From JACVRW01 sp963734365 (GTDB taxonomy: Bacteria > Actinomycetota > Thermoleophilia > Solirubrobacterales > Thermoleophilaceae), in the NCBI GenBank assembly GCA_963734365.1, contig CAVTGV010000008.1, positions 310,001 to 374,000 of the forward strand: a DNA stretch of 64,000 nucleotides, read 5' to 3'. Position 1 is the stretch's first letter; each line of letters opens with the position of its first letter. The position numbers were made by a program, and so were the translations under genes. Below are positions 9,901 through 18,586 of the stretch, piece after piece. The notes under the pieces are model-generated. The model was not told the origin of the DNA. It was given only the letters and a program-made list of their open reading frames with translations, and searched no databases.

Positions 9901-11003
9901 GACTCGTTGGCGGCTTGCGCCGAGGCCGAGGCCGACGCGACGGTGGCGAGCGCCTTGAAAGCGGCGCCGTCGACGTCCACGCCGACGAGCTCGTACCACT
10001 TCGAGATCAGCACGAGGCCGGCGACGATCTCGTCGCCCGTGCCGATGCCGCCCCTGCGACTGCCGGCCGCGCGGAACAGGCCTTCGGGGTTCGTGAACGC
10101 GACTTGGCGAGCGTCGACCGTCACCGCCGGGGCGCCGCCGCCGAGGACGGGCCGCCCACGCAGCATGCGCTGGCCAGTCATCGTCGTCTGGGGCAGGCGG
10201 TCGGCCGCGACCTCGAGGTCGACCACGAGGCCGAGCTGCCTGAGGATCGCCGGATGGTCGCCGAGCGCTGACACCGCGCGGTGGAAGTCGACGAGCCGGC
10301 GGCGCTCGAAGGCCGTGTCGTTGAAGTCCGCGAACTTCTCGGCCGCCTCAGGCCGGTGATGGAAGAGCTCGAACTGCGTGAAGTCCCGCGCCGGGCCGGC
10401 CGGGAGGCCCGCGGCGGCGATCACAGCGTCCTCGCTCACGGAGACAACGGTCGCGGTCTCGCCGCGCCGGGCGGCGGCCTCGGCGCGCGCCGCCGCCAGG
10501 GTCTCGGCCACGTGCTCGTCGAGGCCGTGCCGGCCCCGGGCGTGGCGGTCGGCCACCGGCATCAGCGCCTGGAAGCTGGCGGTGATCGCCTCCTGCGGGG
10601 GCAGCTCCGTCAGGTGCTCGGTCGTGATCTCCTGGTATCGCTTCTTCAGGTAGCCGGTCACGCCGCGTACCGGATACGTCACGTACGCGCGGTCGACCAT
10701 TCCGGCGCTGGAGCGCGGAGCTACGAACGACTCCGGCGGGAACAACGCACGCCACAGGTCCGAGCGCGGCGCGGCGCCGACCACCGCCGCTTCGAACTCG
10801 GGCCCGTTGTCGACCTGGAGGAGGTACCGCAGGCCAGGACTCGCGAGCGCCGCCGGCCAGTCGACGAAGGCGTCGAAGAGGTCGAGCGTGTCACCCTCGT
10901 CGCTCTCGAGGCGCGGCGACAGGAAGAGCGACACGCGCGCGACGTTGCGCGCCCGGTCGACCCCGTTCGGCAGCGCCACCGATGTGATCCGCGCGTCGAT
11001 CAT
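6915..11003 (-). CDS. Very large uncharacterised protein (1362 aa)
   Basis: No family is recognised. The ATG at 11003 (MIDARITSVALPNG) lies 2 bp after the stop of the upstream 1039-aa gene, so translation is probably coupled. The open frame continues upstream to 11723, but that extension is a low-complexity Arg/Gly shadow of the neighbour and is excluded. The protein has no signal peptide. It mixes helical regions with beta-rich segments, for example LRLRVVDLAGNSLSMDEA and a C-terminal beta-sandwich-like stretch ending APGLYRLVVREYELFE. A Trp-rich stretch with VVLWPDWNHDPPEPM precedes the last domain. Its size and pairing with the adjacent giant gene suggest a structural or multi-domain complex component, but no function is assigned. 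Confidence 0.8.
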   Translation of the reverse strand: MIDARITSVALPNGVDRARNVARVSLFLSPRLESDEGDTLDLFDAFVDWPAALASPGLRYLLQVDNGPEFEAAVVGAAPRSDLWRALFPPESFVAPRSSAGMVDRAYVTYPVRGVTGYLKKRYQEITTEHLTELPPQEAITASFQALMPVADRHARGRHGLDEHVAETLAAARAEAAARRGETATVVSVSEDAVIAAAGLPAGPARDFTQFELFHHRPEAAEKFADFNDTAFERRRLVDFHRAVSALGDHPAILRQLGLVVDLEVAADRLPQTTMTGQRMLRGRPVLGGGAPAVTVDARQVAFTNPEGLFRAAGSRRGGIGTGDEIVAGLVLISKWYELVGVDVDGAAFKALATVASASASAQAANESARPAGDGGRQEPLAALRTAGIGLSGPGTAHRVYKAVAVQHNAGVPGAPVRPFFSDDVARGYRLDVFEDRTGTWRSLHARRATYTVPDGPSIALVADEGFLQRAVTQRPTAAREEPPHDSVLYVHEVLCRWQGWSLAAPRPGKAISRDGRAPDDAIPETQPQWIVNEPIADGVQLEASTAVEPGTLPRLRFGEAYRMRLRVVDLAGNSLSMDEATQVVSAVDGLVLPASGESQPYLRFEPVGSPELVARATVREGESLARLVIRSDFDLTPAQWAAAHEGYQAACERHVVPPKVSQLMAEQHGMFDDAIGTGQNVQAAYQAARKEKGKLSDREVLLSDGSKLTQRVSEDDTPAGRYVINREERLVVPYLPDPLAAAVVVAGAPGAQGGVFATASDDDTLATQFGPPDDPEALVAVPFGSPDSWPEVDTFRLRLDEGDGPPRWQSAARVLSLLLPKAGRARVRLSCQPPPDRLDEFALRRWVVERLAEGGDAAAIELHAAAAAAGRVWSISPGRDVELVHAVQRPIRAPAVLRLEARRALGSTFAWLGGELLVHGASSDRLDLLAAWTDSVDRLEDAAPHPNVAASAHVLEVPIHLARDTPPPSQPAPVDVVAAGEYDESLDLVRLIAPLPDDESGREFLSRHEFGDTRHRLIRYRGVATSRFREYFAPALADKPENVSRSGAEIEVHVPSSARPAAPRVLYVVPTFGWERGGARGDPQVHVSRRRGSGLRVYLDRPWFSSGVGELLGVVLWPDWNHDPPEPMLGFVSRWGRDPIWATPPTPAGPSAEHFPRAKDAASGLGLEELVNTGDDPRVSVVGHAVEYDEERGLWFCDIEIDAGDAYTPFVRLALARWQPHSLAGVEISRVVLAEYAQLAPERSVTLVRGPAGAGTVDVSVMGRTFDTGPGGDRGSATEVTVEERLPGTQGELGWSKTDDPGVTVTAGPVDGHETLRWTGQVRVPPNHAPGLYRLVVREYELFEPGHGATRRLVFAETLVL

Positions 11004-11005
11004 CG

Positions 11006-14000
11006 TCAGGCGAAGGCCGCGGCGTAGGTAGCCCAGTCGTCCGGCTCGACCAGCTCGTCGAATGTCGGGTCGCCGGCCGCGCCGGCGAACTCGCGGTGAA
11101 CCGTCAGCGTCACGTGGGTGCTGAAGAACAGGATCTCGATCCCAACCGTCAGCGACGCCTCGCCGGAGACCCTCCCGTGGTCGTAGTTCAGCGCCATGTA
11201 GAACTCGGCCGTGATCGTGATCAGGCCGAGCACCTCGAGCGCGCCGCCCGCGCGCAGGTAGCCCGACAGCGAGACCTCCGAGCCCGCGAGCTTGAAGTAG
11301 ATGCCCGCCATCACGTGAACGCCGCCGCTCGCCACGATGATGTCGAGGGAGATGTTGCCGCCGAACTCGATCGAGGCCTCGACCTCGAGCTTCTTCTCGC
11401 CCCCCTGCACCTCGCCCCCCTGCACGCCGAGCGAGAAGAAGCCGCCGCCGCCGAACAGCGACACCGTGACGAGGAACGGGTCGTGGCGCTCCGACAGCGC
11501 GAAGCGGAAGCCGACGGGCTTGTCGACGAACGGCAGCGTCAGCTCCGCCGACAGGCCGACGTTCTCGAGGCTGAAGATGCCCACGCCGATCGTCGGCAGG
11601 CCCAGCGAGTACCCCGCGGAGATCCCCTCGGGGGTGACCGAGACCGCGGGCGGGTCGCTGAAGCCCTCCGCGGGGATGAAGCGCCGGATCGTGTTCACGA
11701 ATTCGAGGTCGCCCTCGAAGCACAGCTTTACGCCCTCGGCGGTCACGTCGAGCTTGCGCCCGCTACGCGCCGTGAACGCGATACGGCCGACTGTCACCTT
11801 CACCACATCCGCGAAGTGGAACGCGAAGCCAGACAGCTCGCCGCGGCTCTCGAACGTCGGCTCGGAGCCGTCCAGCGGCGCTCGCAGCGTCGTAGCGAGC
11901 ACGAGCTTCGCGTTCGGGCCCGGCTTCAGGAAGTCGAGCTCGGGCGGCAGTTCCAGCTTGAGCCTCGGCGACCAGACGTGCTGCGTTTCGACCGCGGTCG
12001 GGACGCTGAGCGCGTTACGGAGCGTGCGCGACGTCATCGCGGGCACCTTCATGTCAAGCGCCCCGGTCCTCAGCTTCTCCCAGAGCGAGGCGGGATCGAG
12101 CCCGGCCAAGTCGGGCAGGTCGGCCGGCTTGAACCCGTCGGTCAGCGGGGCGACCAGGTCCTTGAGCGACAGGAAGCCGAGGATCTTGGCGGTGGGGAAG
12201 AAGCTCGAGGCGTCGAAGTTGCCTTTGACGATCTTCTCCGCGTCGCCGACGGCGCCGAGCACGCGCGAGAGGCCATCGACCGCGACGTTCGGGCGCGCCA
12301 CGCCGCCGGCACGCGAGGCGGGGAAGGCAAGCTCCACGGCGGCGAGGGCGCGCACGAACATCTGGCCCCTGTTCGCTTTCGCGTCGAACTCCGACTGGAG
12401 GTAGGTCTGGTCGTAGACGATCGGGGTGCCGCGGGTCGCCGCTACCGGCCCGAGCAGGGCGTCGACGGCGGGGATCCGCACGTCGGCCGACTCGATCACC
12501 GGCAGGAAGCGCGGGTGCGCCGGCGGGAGCTGCCCGGCGTCCAGGTCGGGCGCGAGCTGCGCGTCGAACACGAGCTGCGAGGTCGTGAGCGCCGTCTCGC
12601 CTGCGCGGCCCTCGCGAGGCGCCGCGAACGCGAGCGGCCGCCCACCCGCGGTCACGAACTGGCGGCTGTTCTCGTGGTACTCGTCGCGCGCGAGCCGCTC
12701 CTGAAAGCGGTTGCCTGCGGCGTCGACGGCCGGCATGAACACGAGCGGCATCGACAGGTCCAGGCGGCGCTGCTCGCGGTCCTCGAGCACGACCGACCAG
12801 GGGAAGTCGCCGCCGGCGACGGACGGCGAGAACGCGACGGGTACGCTCGGCGGCGGGTCGAGCGCGGGCGTCACCTCGTTCACCACGCGCGCCGACACGA
12901 ACGGGCTCTCGAGGCCGTCGTGGAGGTAGGCGCCCGACAGTGGCCTGTAGTCCTTGAACGGCTCCTGTACGACGATGAACTGGCGCTGGCGCAGGTACGC
13001 GGTCGGCACACCGTCGGGCGCGCGCTCGATCTCGCGCTCGGTGATCTTGACGAGCGTCGCGCGGTGGCCGAGCGGGAACAGGAAGCCAGGGGTCGTGACC
13101 CGCACGTAGTTGTCGCGCCCCTGGGTCGCGCGGTGGCGCCACTCCTTCGTGCCAAGGCTCGGCCGCTCGGGCTGAGGGCCGAACAGCTCGGCGGTCGCGG
13201 CGCTGATCGGGCCGGGGATCTGGAGGAGCGTCAGGATCAGCCCGAACTGCTCCTCGACCGGCGTGCTCTCCACAATGGCGACCAGCACCTGCCTGAGCGC
13301 GACGTCCGGATCCTCGCCTCCGGTTTGCGCCTCCGCCCATTCGTCCAGGACGACCTTCTCGAGATCGCGCGGGTCGCCTATGCCAAGCGCGGGGTCGAGC
13401 GGCAGGTTCCACGTCCCCGCCAGGTCGAGCCATGCGCCCAGCGAGCTGAGCATCAGCCGTTCCGCCTGGATCGGTGCGATGGCGGTGTCGCTGCCGGCTG
13501 ACAGTCTCACGAAGTCGAGCCGGTCCTGCGACGAGAGCGACATGCGGGGCAGCTCCGGCGGCGGCGGCGCGGCGAGGTCGGGCGACCAGATTGCGCGCAC
13601 GGTCCGCGACGTGAGGCGCGTGTGCCACAGCTCCGTCCAGGCGGCCAAGCTCGTCACCGGCTGTGTTGCGTGCGCCCAGCCGGCGCCCGGGCCGGGAGAG
13701 AGCACGAGCCGGAACGGCGCCTCGATCGCGGTTGTGGTGGCGGACGGTTCGGCGGGCGATCCGCCGCCAGACGCGCCGGGCGCCAGGCTCGGCTCCAGCG
13801 CGTTCCACGCGAGGATCGAATCGATCGAGAAGGGGATGCGCTGGACCGAATGCGGCACCCGAAACGCGAGCCGCGTGGGTCCCGCGAGCAGCGCGCGCAC
13901 CGGCGGTTCGTCCGGCGCGCCGAGCGTCTCGTCGAACGCCTCCTCGCCGACGTGCTGGGGCGGGAACGTGACGATGACGAACGCGTCGGCGGCGGCGTCG

Positions 14001-14125
14001 ACCCGCACCAGCGCGGGACCCGGCTCACCGGCCTCGAGGCGCAGGTTGCGGAACTCGAAGTGCAGATCGAGGAGGTCGTCCGCGCGGAGCACGGAAGTCG
14101 CAAACGACTGGGCGTGCCCCTCCAA
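11006..14125 (-). CDS. Very large uncharacterised beta-rich protein (1039 aa)
   Basis: No family is recognised. The TTG at 14125 is chosen because a clear GAGGAGG lies 6 nt upstream; an ATG at 14185 is possible but lacks such a site. The N-terminal half is mixed. From about residue 700 the protein becomes a long run of alternating hydrophobic and polar strands with glycine turns (GISAGYSLGLPTIGVGIFSL, SLFGGGGFFSLGVQGGEV, ISLDIIVASGGVHVMAGIYF). This looks like an extended beta-sheet or barrel-like structure. There is no signal peptide. It is the first gene of a tightly coupled two-gene unit with the 1362-aa gene. Confidence 0.8.
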   Translation of the reverse strand: MEGHAQSFATSVLRADDLLDLHFEFRNLRLEAGEPGPALVRVDAAADAFVIVTFPPQHVGEEAFDETLGAPDEPPVRALLAGPTRLAFRVPHSVQRIPFSIDSILAWNALEPSLAPGASGGGSPAEPSATTTAIEAPFRLVLSPGPGAGWAHATQPVTSLAAWTELWHTRLTSRTVRAIWSPDLAAPPPPELPRMSLSSQDRLDFVRLSAGSDTAIAPIQAERLMLSSLGAWLDLAGTWNLPLDPALGIGDPRDLEKVVLDEWAEAQTGGEDPDVALRQVLVAIVESTPVEEQFGLILTLLQIPGPISAATAELFGPQPERPSLGTKEWRHRATQGRDNYVRVTTPGFLFPLGHRATLVKITEREIERAPDGVPTAYLRQRQFIVVQEPFKDYRPLSGAYLHDGLESPFVSARVVNEVTPALDPPPSVPVAFSPSVAGGDFPWSVVLEDREQRRLDLSMPLVFMPAVDAAGNRFQERLARDEYHENSRQFVTAGGRPLAFAAPREGRAGETALTTSQLVFDAQLAPDLDAGQLPPAHPRFLPVIESADVRIPAVDALLGPVAATRGTPIVYDQTYLQSEFDAKANRGQMFVRALAAVELAFPASRAGGVARPNVAVDGLSRVLGAVGDAEKIVKGNFDASSFFPTAKILGFLSLKDLVAPLTDGFKPADLPDLAGLDPASLWEKLRTGALDMKVPAMTSRTLRNALSVPTAVETQHVWSPRLKLELPPELDFLKPGPNAKLVLATTLRAPLDGSEPTFESRGELSGFAFHFADVVKVTVGRIAFTARSGRKLDVTAEGVKLCFEGDLEFVNTIRRFIPAEGFSDPPAVSVTPEGISAGYSLGLPTIGVGIFSLENVGLSAELTLPFVDKPVGFRFALSERHDPFLVTVSLFGGGGFFSLGVQGGEVQGGEKKLEVEASIEFGGNISLDIIVASGGVHVMAGIYFKLAGSEVSLSGYLRAGGALEVLGLITITAEFYMALNYDHGRVSGEASLTVGIEILFFSTHVTLTVHREFAGAAGDPTFDELVEPDDWATYAAAFA

Positions 14126-14185
14126 GCCAGGCCTCCTCGACGACCAAGCCACTCTACCCTCAGGCCATGAAGCGTGCAAGGTCAT

Positions 14186-14592
14186 TTCAGCGGACGGGCC
14201 GGAGCGGGGCCAGCGCTGCGCGCCATCAGCGACCTCGACCTCGAGCGCCCGCCGAACCTACGGTGCTCGCCCCTGGGCTCCGCCCGCCTCCGCCTCGGCC
14301 ACGCCCAGCTAGTTACGATGCGGATTCCTTCTTGCGCGGAATGAACGGTCAGTTGCCACCGGACGCATGGCAGGAGCTGTGGCCATTGCAACCCCAACGG
14401 CGCACGGATGCCGAGATCATCACGGTGGTGCGCAACGCCGGAGTCGCGCGCCGGCGCGGGTCCTATCAGCCTGCATAGGCGTCATACGCGATCTCGACCG
14501 AGTCTCTTCACACGCGTCGCATCTGGAAGAGGCCGCACCCGGGCTGCGCTGCGAGGACACCTCAAGTTCGACGAGCCCAATGAACCGATCAT
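14186..14592. other. Intergenic stretch with at most one small ORF
   Basis: No confident gene. A plus-strand frame from ATG 14341 to 14478 would encode 45 aa (MNGQLPPDAWQELWPLQ at the start), without recognisable relatives. A different frame just upstream of 14593 reads EPNEPIIWLPTEAQSGEGLW and might be a displaced N-terminus of the next gene. Confidence 0.3.
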
Positions 14593-16470
14593 TTGGCTGC
14601 CCACAGAGGCGCAGTCGGGCGAGGGCCTCTGGCTGCCGACCGGATTGCGGACGGCTCGCAGCCCGCGCCTGCGTCGCTCGCGTTCCAGCTGTCGGAGGGC
14701 AGCGAGCTGGCGGTCATCTTCCGGCGCCAGCCGGACCTAATGGAGGCGCTGTTCAAGGCTGCGCCCGCCGAACGCGACTTCGGCCTCAGCGAGACATCGC
14801 TCGCTGAGCTCCGCGCCATGGTCGCGGAGCTGCCGTTCGACACCGCCATGGTCGTGTTCGCCCGGCTGGCTGCGGAGGCGTGGCACGTCGGGAACAACAT
14901 GGACGGGCAGATGGCGCTCGTACGCGAGATCTTCCCGCCCGACGCGCCGATCGTGCCGCGCATCGAGGGCTTCCTGACCGAGCACCAGGGCGGCGGGTTC
15001 TTCATCGAGCAGCAGCTGTTCGCGCTGATGCGCCTCGCGTTGGAGGAGAGCCCGGTCGGCGCGACGGACGAGAACGACCCGCAGGCCCTCCAGGCGTTCG
15101 CGGAGCCCATGCGCCGCTCGCTGCTCGCGGCGCTCACCGTCGTCACCGACAGCATCAGCGAGATGCCCGAGTCGGACTCCGACCGCCGCAAGTGGCTCGC
15201 CGTCCTGATCCAGAACGGCGGCTACAACGCGAAGACGCCGCCCCTGAACTCCTTCACCCGCGGCCAGCGACTACTCGAGCTGAGCAAGCACGCGAACGTC
15301 GGCGAGCCGCAGGACCGCTGCGATGTGACGACTTGGCTGCACGATGACTACGGCCTCGCTCCGGCCGAGCAGTTCGCGCTCGGGTTCGCTCTGATGGCCG
15401 TGGTTGGCGGCCTCGACGAGGACCACCCGGTCGGTGACCGGAGCCTGCTCGGGGCCGCTAAGTTCGACGCGCTGCTTGGGCAGCTGGGCCTGGCCGAGCG
15501 CAAGCAGCTCGCGTTGGACCTGATCAGCGCCCCGCGCGAGTGGTACGTGGACCAGTTTTCCGTCGGATCGGACACCGCCATGGACGTGGCGTGGAGGCGC
15601 AATCCGTTCGAGAAGCGGCCGTTCCTCCGCTGGGGCGATGGCCATCTGCTGCTGCTCTCGCCGCGCGGACTGCTCAGCTGGCTGGGCGAGGGTTTCCACC
15701 ACCGAACCTTCGCGGCTGCCGAGCGCCGCGGCGAGGCGACCAAGCTGCGGTACAGCCGGTACAACGGGCAGCTGGTCGAGGCGTACGCGCTCGAGCTCGC
15801 CGAGTCCGTCTACCCCCCGCTCGCGGGCCAGGGGCGCGCCCACGGCGAGCAGCGCTACGGCAGGGGCGGCGGCTCGAAGACCTCCGACATCTCGATCGAC
15901 TCGGCGCCCGACCTCGTGCTATTCGAGGTGGCCGGCGGTCGGCTCACCGAGCCCAGCCGCGTGCTGGCGGAGTGGGACCGCGTCGAGTCTGACCTGAACC
16001 GGCTCGTGCTCGTGCGCATCCGGAAACTCGACGGCGCCATCAACGCGATCCTGTCGGGAGAGGCGACTATTCCCCATGTCGAGCGCGATCAGCTGCGTCA
16101 CATCTGGCCGGTGATCGTCACCGCCGGGGACATCGTCCAGAGCGACCTGCTCTGGGACTACGTCAACGAGCAGGCCCCGGACGCGCTGAAGCAACGGCAG
16201 GTGCAGCCGGTGACCCTGCTCGACCTCGACGACTTCGAGCTCCTGTTGGGGCTCGCCGAGGGCGGAACGTCGCTCGTCGACATTCTGCGACGCAAGACCG
16301 AGCCCCGCTATCGCAGCTTCGATCTCCGGGCGTGGCAGACGAACGACCCGACGGCTCCACCGGAGCGCGAGCCGTCGCTGCGCAGCCGCCGAATGCGGGA
16401 GGTCTTCGTGTCCGTCGCCGATCTGTTCGGCTTCGATAGCTCCCGCATCCCCGACGACCTGAGCGAATAG
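14593..16470 (+). CDS. Uncharacterised 625-aa protein, possible nuclease-like C-terminal core
   Basis: A long acidic-to-neutral protein in good coding frame. The start is uncertain: TTG 14593 opens the frame, but protein-like sequence in another frame just upstream (14535-14640) suggests the true N-terminus may be frameshifted. The middle region is helical. At about residue 435 a stretch SKTSDISIDSAPDLVLFEVA is followed by a GGRLT motif, reminiscent of the Asp/Glu strand of PD-(D/E)xK folds, although the usual Lys after Glu is absent. Function is not assigned. It stands alone, divergent from the giant gene pair. Confidence 0.6.
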   Translation: MAAHRGAVGRGPLAADRIADGSQPAPASLAFQLSEGSELAVIFRRQPDLMEALFKAAPAERDFGLSETSLAELRAMVAELPFDTAMVVFARLAAEAWHVGNNMDGQMALVREIFPPDAPIVPRIEGFLTEHQGGGFFIEQQLFALMRLALEESPVGATDENDPQALQAFAEPMRRSLLAALTVVTDSISEMPESDSDRRKWLAVLIQNGGYNAKTPPLNSFTRGQRLLELSKHANVGEPQDRCDVTTWLHDDYGLAPAEQFALGFALMAVVGGLDEDHPVGDRSLLGAAKFDALLGQLGLAERKQLALDLISAPREWYVDQFSVGSDTAMDVAWRRNPFEKRPFLRWGDGHLLLLSPRGLLSWLGEGFHHRTFAAAERRGEATKLRYSRYNGQLVEAYALELAESVYPPLAGQGRAHGEQRYGRGGGSKTSDISIDSAPDLVLFEVAGGRLTEPSRVLAEWDRVESDLNRLVLVRIRKLDGAINAILSGEATIPHVERDQLRHIWPVIVTAGDIVQSDLLWDYVNEQAPDALKQRQVQPVTLLDLDDFELLLGLAEGGTSLVDILRRKTEPRYRSFDLRAWQTNDPTAPPEREPSLRSRRMREVFVSVADLFGFDSSRIPDDLSE

Positions 16471-17007
16471 CCGTTCGGGCGAGGCAGGGCATCCACTCCA
16501 TCAGCCAATCGAAAAATGGGCGGTCGGGACGTCCCGACAGACGATGCCGGCCATGACGACGAGCAGCGCATCCTGCTCGGGTAGATGATCGAGCTGCGCC
16601 CGGCCGCGCTCACGGACCAACACCTGGGCCGCGCGCCCGCGGCGAGCACCGGTCCGTGCGCACGGACGACACCCTGGCGGCGCTCGAGCGGGACGCCGCT
16701 CGAGTGGATCGGGCCGTCCGCCATTCCGCCAACGCCCAGGGTCATGGCCCGTCGACATGTCCCGCATTCGCGTGCTGGCGCAACTCGCGCAGAGCAATAG
16801 TCCGCGTCGGCGCCGACCGGCTAATGCTTGACATGGAAAGCGACACTTCTGGCGTTAGGTTCCGGCGGGCGTGCTGAAGGCAGGAGAGCCGGGTCTTGCG
16901 AGAGGACGGCGCCCCTGCTGCGCCGGCTGGTGGAGAATCCGGACAATCGAGACTCCCGAGGTGACGCACCTCAGCTACCGGATCGCAACCACTGACAGGA
17001 GTGCCGC
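16471..17007. other. Intergenic, no gene seen
   Basis: About 540 bp without a convincing reading frame. It contains one weak relative of the dispersed hairpin family (TGCTTGACATGGAAAGCGA, 16825-16843). The following gene has a GACAGGAG ribosome-binding site just before its ATG at 17008. Confidence 0.4.
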
Positions 17008-17646
17008 ATGAGCACGCAGGCCGGCAACAAAGTGAATCTGTCGATGTCCGTGTCCGCCGACGGCTTCGTCGCCGGACCCAACCAGGACGAGGACAATCCG
17101 CTCGGCGTCGGCGGGATTGAGCTGCACAGGTGGCACATCGATGAGGGCCCCGAGAGCGGCGGACACCCCGTCAACAAGCAGGTGATGTCGGAGATGATGG
17201 GCGGGATGGGCGCCTTCATCATGGGGCGGAACATGTTCGGCCCGATCCGCGGCGAATGGGGCGACTCGGACTGGAAGGGCTGGTGGGGTGACGATCCGCC
17301 GTACCACGCTCCGACCTACGTCCTCACCCACCACGCCCACGATTCGATCGAGATGGAGGGAGGCACGACCTTCCACTTCGTCACCGAAGGGATCGAGTCC
17401 GCCTACGAGCAGGCGAAGGCGGTCGCCGGAGGCCAGAACATCTCCATCGCCGGCGGCGCCTCATGCGCCCAGCAGGCCCTTAAGGCCGGGCTGGTCGACG
17501 AGGTCGACCTCCAGGTGTCCCCGGTGATCCTCGGCGCGGGGGAGCGGCTCCTCGCCGGCTTCGAGCCGGGAGAGCTGGAGCTCGCGCTGGTGCGCGTGCT
17601 CGAGGCTCCCGGCACGATCCACATCCGCTACCGGGTGGTCAAGTAG
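17008..17646 (+). CDS. RibD C-terminal domain / dihydrofolate reductase family protein
   Basis: A 212-aa protein opening with the family signature LSMSVSADGFVAGPNQ and containing GAFIMGRNMFG, then PTYVLTHHAHDSI, SIAGGASCAQQAL and VDEVDLQVSPVILGAGERL. These are the strand-helix landmarks of RibD-C/DHFR-like NAD(P)H-dependent reductases. Such proteins are often annotated as dihydrofolate reductases, but their substrates are mostly unknown. A second family member is encoded at 62742-63317 on the other strand. It lies just left of the second tRNA-His fragment. Confidence 0.85.
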   Translation: MSTQAGNKVNLSMSVSADGFVAGPNQDEDNPLGVGGIELHRWHIDEGPESGGHPVNKQVMSEMMGGMGAFIMGRNMFGPIRGEWGDSDWKGWWGDDPPYHAPTYVLTHHAHDSIEMEGGTTFHFVTEGIESAYEQAKAVAGGQNISIAGGASCAQQALKAGLVDEVDLQVSPVILGAGERLLAGFEPGELELALVRVLEAPGTIHIRYRVVK

Positions 17647-17904
17647 CACGCTCGTCCCACTCAGGAAACAGCTATCGAAGCGGCTGCTTAGCTGTCGATT
17701 TCCATGCAACTGAGGCGCCTCGCCGCGCCCGCGCAGCGCTTGCGCTTCCGGGTGATTGCACAACTGGGCTCTACGAGCGCAGAGACGCAAGAAGACAGCG
17801 GTTTCCTCGTCCCCCTGAGCTACCAATTTGAGCGAAACTGAGCAGACTTCACCGAACGTATTCCGCTTTGCAGAGCGGAAAGCGACCTTGGATGACCAGG
17901 GTCC

Positions 17905-17955
17905 CCTGGTTGTGGTCCAGGCGGTCGCGGGTTCGAGTCCCGTCGCTCACCCTCA
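17905..17955 (+). other. tRNA-His 3'-half, second copy (putative att site)
   Basis: Exact 51-bp copy of the tRNA-His 3' half (anticodon stem, variable loop, T-arm, acceptor 3' strand). It lacks the acceptor 5' strand and D-arm, so it cannot be a functional tRNA. Immediately right of it an MBL-fold gene is cut after 44 codons. The left flank (GAGCAGA, CGAAC, GCAGAGC) resembles the left flank of the third copy at 57064, consistent with att arms derived from related elements. Confidence 0.75.
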
Positions 17956-18087
17956 AGAAAGCGCCGCATACTCGAAGCGGCGGCCGCGAGCCGCGAGCGC
18001 CCTGTCGTCGCCGAACGGGTCGATCATGAGCCGACGCTCGCCCTCGGAGAGCCCGAACGCCGACTGCCCGTACCAGCGGATCTGCAT
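17953..18087 (-). pseudogene. Truncated MBL-fold metal-dependent hydrolase (N-terminus only)
   Basis: The 44 codons start MQIRWYGQSAFGLSEGERRL and continue MIDPFGDD, the usual N-terminus of UPF0173/L-ascorbate-6-P-lactonase-like MBL-fold hydrolases. The metal-binding HxHxDH region is missing. The ATG shares one base with the TGA of the upstream marR gene, so the pair was once a coupled operon. The frame stops in bases belonging to the tRNA-His trailer, so the truncation point coincides with the recombination site. Confidence 0.75.
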
Positions 18088-18542
18088 CAGCCGTCCTGGA
18101 GCGAGCCGAGGACGTAGTCGTGGCGCAGGCGGCGCAGACCGGAGACGAGGGCGTCCACCTCCGCGTCCGTCCAGCCACGGGTGGCCCGGTCGAGCACCGC
18201 CACGCTTCGCTCCTGCGCCTTGCGCAGCGCGCGCTTCCCGGCCGCCGTGAGCTTCACCTTCTGCGAGCGGCCGTCCTGCGGATCCGGGACGCGTGTGACG
18301 TAGCCCGCGGCGTGCAGTGCCGCGACCTGCCTGCTCGCCACGGAAAGGTCGACCTGAAGCTCGTCCGCGACCTGGCTCACGCGGGCCGGGCCGAGCCGGT
18401 CGAGCGCGGCGAGAGCCACGACGCCACCCGCGACGCCGCCCAGGGCGGCCCGCCGCTGCAGGTCGCGGCGTAGCGCGCCGAGCTCTCGCAACTCGTCGAG
18501 GAGGGCCCTGCCGTGAGTGGTGTGCGGGGAGGTGGTCGCCAT
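18087..18542 (-). CDS. MarR family transcriptional regulator
   Basis: A 151-aa winged-helix regulator. The DNA-binding core reads AALDRLGPARVSQVADELQV, followed by SVASRQVAALHAAGYVTRV and the wing DPQDGRSQKVKLTAAG, all typical of MarR. ATG 18542 is chosen because upstream codons add only a shadow. It is divergent from an MFS transporter, the common arrangement in which MarR represses an efflux pump. A perfect 15-bp palindrome sits 7-21 bp upstream of its start codon. The downstream gene is the truncated MBL hydrolase. Confidence 0.9.
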   Translation of the reverse strand: MATTSPHTTHGRALLDELRELGALRRDLQRRAALGGVAGGVVALAALDRLGPARVSQVADELQVDLSVASRQVAALHAAGYVTRVPDPQDGRSQKVKLTAAGKRALRKAQERSVAVLDRATRGWTDAEVDALVSGLRRLRHDYVLGSLQDG

Positions 18543-18548
18543 AGAAGG

Positions 18549-18563
18549 TGCTTGCTGCAAGCA
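18549..18563. promoter_or_regulatory. Palindromic putative MarR operator
   Basis: TGCTTGC-T-GCAAGCA is a perfect 7-bp inverted repeat around a single T, in the short gap between divergent marR and the MFS gene. Its size and position fit an autoregulatory MarR operator controlling both genes. This is inferred; no binding data can be read from the sequence. Confidence 0.6.
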
Positions 18564-18586
18564 ACTACATCGATACACTACTAAAG

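Noticed and set aside
6915..11723. Upstream extension (11004-11723) of the 1362-aa gene
   Set aside because: The extra 240 residues are Arg/Gly-rich, lack protein-like patterns and overlap the well-supported 1039-aa gene in another frame.
11096..13501. 801-aa plus-strand frame opposite the 1039-aa gene
   Set aside because: Composition dominated by R, E, V, H and A as in codon-phase mirrors; no motif and no ribosome-binding site.
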